Assembly: GCA_946902875.1 (NCBI GenBank)
Contig: OX336337.1
Coordinates: 682,001-746,000, forward strand
Reading direction: 5' to 3'
Origin: Nematopogon swammerdamellus
Lineage: Eukaryota > Arthropoda > Insecta > Lepidoptera > Adelidae
DNA: 64,000 nucleotides
This document shows positions 61,404 through 64,000 of this stretch, piece after piece (the stretch's first letter is position 1; each line of letters starts with the position of its first letter). A program made the position numbers and the translations under genes. The notes under the pieces were generated by a model. The model did not search any database, was not told where the DNA came from, and saw nothing but the letters and a program-made list of their open reading frames with translations.

Positions 61404-61776
61404 CTAATTACCTACCTGATTTTTCTTCGAATACGTATACTTTGTAGCATCCGATACGTTGAACATAACGCTTCTACCGCACTACGTTCATCAAACATTA
61501 TTCTAGCAGCGCTACAATGATAACAAGCGACAGTCGACAGTATAGCCATTAGCAGCATGTTCCGCCTGCTGCCTCCCCCGCCCCCGCCCCCGCCCCCACA
61601 CGCATTAAGATGTTTGACTTTTCCATTAAGAGCAAATTATCCGAAACGAGCGAGAGCGATGATGACGGAGGCTTCACGGCTTGAACAAATGAGCTCTAAT
61701 CGTGATTTAGATTTTTTAAAACCATATTCAAAAATTTTAGTATAGAAGTATCTTGATCTTTATAGGTATGTAGAAA

Positions 61777-62135
61777 AAACCGGCCAAGTTGGAGTCAAAC
61801 TCGAGCACGGAGAGTATCGTATCGCCATGTCATGGCTAGCGCCACTCACGCCATCTATGACGTGTTTATGAAATGCTTCATATTAGTTAAAATTCATGGT
61901 TAGTTAAAATGCTTCATACTCTTTTCGGTAGATGGCGCGCATACACTTTTTAGCTTCTTGTAAGGGGACCCCGTGAGTTTTTACGTGGCCATAATAACAC
62001 ACATATTATGTAAGAATTTCAACGGGCTACCTATTACGGCTCAAGAGATACAGCCCTCGGACAGACGGACAGACAGACAGACAGGCGGCGTAGGCTTAGT
62101 AATAGGGTCCCGTGCGACGGATACGGAACCCTAAA
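61777..62135. mobile_element. CGGAACCC-family DNA element, second full copy
   Basis: It begins CCGGCCAAGTTGGAGTC and ends GACGGATACGGAACCCTAAA, with (CAGA)n at 62061-62082 and the GGCGTAGGCTTAGTAATAGG phrase. It corresponds to 29085-29486 along its length. Confidence 0.85.
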
Positions 62136-62482
62136 ACCAAAGCTTTTACTTTCTACAGGCAAGGCGTAGGTAGGCCGCAGTCGCATCTCTACAGGGAAGC
62201 TGGAGACACTTCAGAATGTTTACAATAGCGTTATAAAGTTAACGCGATGCAGGCGAGCCTCCAACATCTTTTCTCGCTTTGTGGATGCTTTCAGCGATAA
62301 TGGACTCGTCCGCCCGGCGCGCACCCGCCCCCCGCCCCGCGACGCACTGCCGCCCGCCCCCCGAAGCGAGCACTCCACTCAAACGCGGATGTAACGGGGA
62401 GAGCGATTGAATGTCACTATTGGGGAAAGCTCGGACGAACGATAGTGGAATAAAGTAGAATGACGAAGCACTGACAACATCT
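62136..62482. other. Intergenic GC-rich island
   Basis: C-rich stretch at 62310-62365 with CCCGCCCC runs. The preceding text (62180-62300) looks single-copy. No supported exon. Confidence 0.35.
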
Positions 62483-62695
62483 ATTGTATTGTATTGTATT
62501 GTATTGTATTGTATTGTATTGTATTGTATTGTATTGTATTGTATTGTATTGTATTGTATTGTATTGTATTGTATTGTATTGTATTGTATTGTATTGTATT
62601 GTATTGTATTGTATTGTATTGTATTGTATTGTATTGTATTGTATTGTATTGTATTGTATTGTATTGTATTGTATTGTATTGTATTGTATTGTATT
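62483..62695. repeat. (ATTGT)n pentanucleotide microsatellite, about 42 units
   Basis: The run is perfect, giving open frames in every frame of both strands, none coding. It continues after the hAT copy at 63708-63744, so the two were once one tract. Confidence 0.97.
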
Positions 62696-63707
62696 CACTG
62701 GCGGCTGGTCCTAAAGTGCGCTCGTGCGCCGCACTACCATACCACGAGAAGTCTTCACTTCGCTCAAAATAAATAATACCTTACAACATACTACATTAAA
62801 ACCATAAAGATCGTACTCCAAATAAATACGAATGTGAATTCGACCTTATTTTATAGATCACAAGGCACGTTTTTGCGAGTAAACGCGCACGCCGTGCGGT
62901 ATATTCATCGCACGCGGGTCTCCCATACTGAATGTATGGGGATCGGCAAAATACCGCTGGCGCGTGAGACAGAAGATACTTCATAGAAACAGTATGGGCC
63001 GAAAGGATTTCTGCGTGCGGCGCACGAGCGCCAAACAAGGACGCTATATCGTGAATAGCCGCGCGTGCGACACGTCGCGTCGCGAGCGATTCGTTTTGCA
63101 CGAGTCCGTCTTACAAACTCTTTGCCGTCTACCTCAAAGCGAACCGTCTACCTCGAAGCGAGTCAGCGCGCTGTCATGTGATGTCTGATGTGATGTCACA
63201 TACCCGTTAGCGCGCGAATATTTAAAATGGGATATGGTTAGGTTTTGTGCTTTCTGTCACGTGATTCTGTTAATTAAGTGGTGCCGATATTTGCCTAAGC
63301 GTTGGTTAAAGGTAAGGCTTTACAATCAGGTTATCCCGGGTTAATTCCTACGTTTCAAATGCATTTATTTTTATATATTTTTTTGAAGTATTTTTGGGAC
63401 ATTACTACTGTTTTCTTTTTGAAAGCTGCAGTAGTGTTGTGGTCTATGGGTGTATAAGGTGTATAAAGGTACTAAAAATAAGTTAAAAAACTTGTTTGGA
63501 TTTTTTATTTTTTTTTTGCTACTCATTGAGTGTCTTGAGAATATTCATACTAGGTAGGTACGTACATAATAAAACGCAGGCGATTAAAAAATTCGTAAGT
63601 CCCGATCTTAGAATAACATGACGGGAATGTGTTGGGAAATTTGGTAGGTATTTAAGTAGGTAGGTACTTAGCGCACTACCGGTCACTGAAGTCACCAGCC
63701 GCCACTG
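62696..63707. mobile_element. hAT-like non-autonomous transposon, copy 2, inside the microsatellite
   Basis: It has the same ends as 29800-30756 (CACTGGCGGCTGGT; CAGCCGCCACTG). ATTGTATT on both sides (62688-62695, 63708-63715) is compatible with an 8-bp duplication in the repeat tract. Length is 1012 bp. The tRNA-like motif is present but its B box is altered (GGTTAATTCC). Confidence 0.92.
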
Positions 63708-63744
63708 ATTGTATTGTATTGTATTGTATTGTATTGTATTGTAT
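63708..63744. repeat. (ATTGT)n, remaining part
   Basis: About seven units, continuing the tract at 62483-62695 beyond the transposon. Confidence 0.95.
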
Positions 63745-63830
63745 ATATTTATTGCACTCAAATAAAATATGGGCAAATGGTAACACTTAATGCCTCTAGG
63801 CATTTTCTAACAGAATACCAGAATAATGTA
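63745..63830 (-). mobile_element. LINE 3' UTR end on the minus strand
   Basis: On the minus strand AAAATGCCTAGAGGCATTAA is followed by TTTATTTGAGTGCAATAAAT and then the (ACAAT)n tract. This is the usual end of a lepidopteran LINE, whose tail repeat appears to have expanded into the long microsatellite. Confidence 0.65.
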
Positions 63831-63854
63831 GGTGTATAGGGACGTTTTTTTTTG

Positions 63855-63960
63855 TTTTTTTATGGAAACTGACACGGTTGGATACATCACCTACAACATC
63901 CGTGATGTCAGCCCATAACACCTGGTGAACTAGGTGCCATGCTAGTGCGTTCCCTTCATT
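63855..63960 (-). mobile_element. 5S-derived SINE 3' end, minus strand
   Basis: TTATGGAAACTGACACGGTT, GATGTCAGCCCATAACACC and GTTCCCTTCATTTCATC are the complement of 61280-61400. The remainder to 64000 shows nothing recognisable. Confidence 0.8.
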
Positions 63961-64000
63961 TCATCACGTACGCTAATCACCGACTACGTACGTACCCGGT

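Noticed and set aside
62417..62776. Overlapping open frames of about 75-95 codons on both strands
   Set aside because: They are produced by the perfect (ATTGT)n repeat, which has no stop in any frame.
1..64000. CRISPR arrays, operons, prophage or bacterial defence genes
   Set aside because: The window is clearly eukaryotic. Its tandem arrays lack the conserved-repeat and unique-spacer pattern.

Overview
This window is an animal genome segment, almost certainly from a moth or butterfly (Lepidoptera). The evidence is two host genes whose exons can be joined exactly through GT-AG introns, very frequent TAGGTAGGTACCTACC-type tracts, and many repeat families typical of lepidopteran genomes. Nothing bacterial is present: there are no operons, CRISPR arrays or rRNA operons, and most open frames are chance frames in AT-rich DNA.

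Two host genes are supported. (1) On the + strand, a three-exon small heat-shock protein gene (3166-17507, 189 residues), ortholog of fly CG14207 and silkworm Hsp21.4. (2) On the - strand, an eight-exon gene (44636 down to 28861, 480 residues) with ankyrin repeats, a SAM domain and a C-terminal membrane anchor, which I identify as GASZ/ASZ1, a piRNA-pathway factor of the mitochondrial outer membrane. In both, all splice sites and codon phases agree. The genes are convergent, with about 11 kb between them.

Most of the rest is transposon sequence. Between the genes lies a complete Ty3/gypsy element (20350-26619, - strand) with identical 262-bp LTRs, a TATA target duplication, separate gag and pol frames, a primer site resembling tRNA-Trp and a CHCC gag finger, all pointing to the CsRn1/Kabuki group. 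At 52748-55617 lies a 5'-truncated non-LTR element of restriction-like-endonuclease type whose open frame is still about 878 codons long. Fragments of RTE, jockey/R1-like and CR1-like LINEs crowd the GASZ introns. Non-autonomous DNA elements with clear terminal inverted repeats (hAT-like, Harbinger-like, foldback), 5S- and tRNA-derived SINEs, and five satellite-like arrays fill much of the remainder.

Layout: 1-2285 duplicated repeat arrays; 3.0-17.9 kb the Hsp gene with repeat-rich introns; 20.3-26.6 kb the LTR element; 26.9-28.7 kb repeats; 28.9-44.6 kb GASZ; 45-64 kb no recognised host exon, but GC-rich, apparently single-copy islands alternate with satellites, the RLE LINE and nested transposons. 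I found no new enzymatic system. The most informative observations are the GASZ reconstruction, the very young CsRn1-like insertion, the nested insertions with intact target duplications, and several small inverted-repeat elements carrying dense internal motif arrays.
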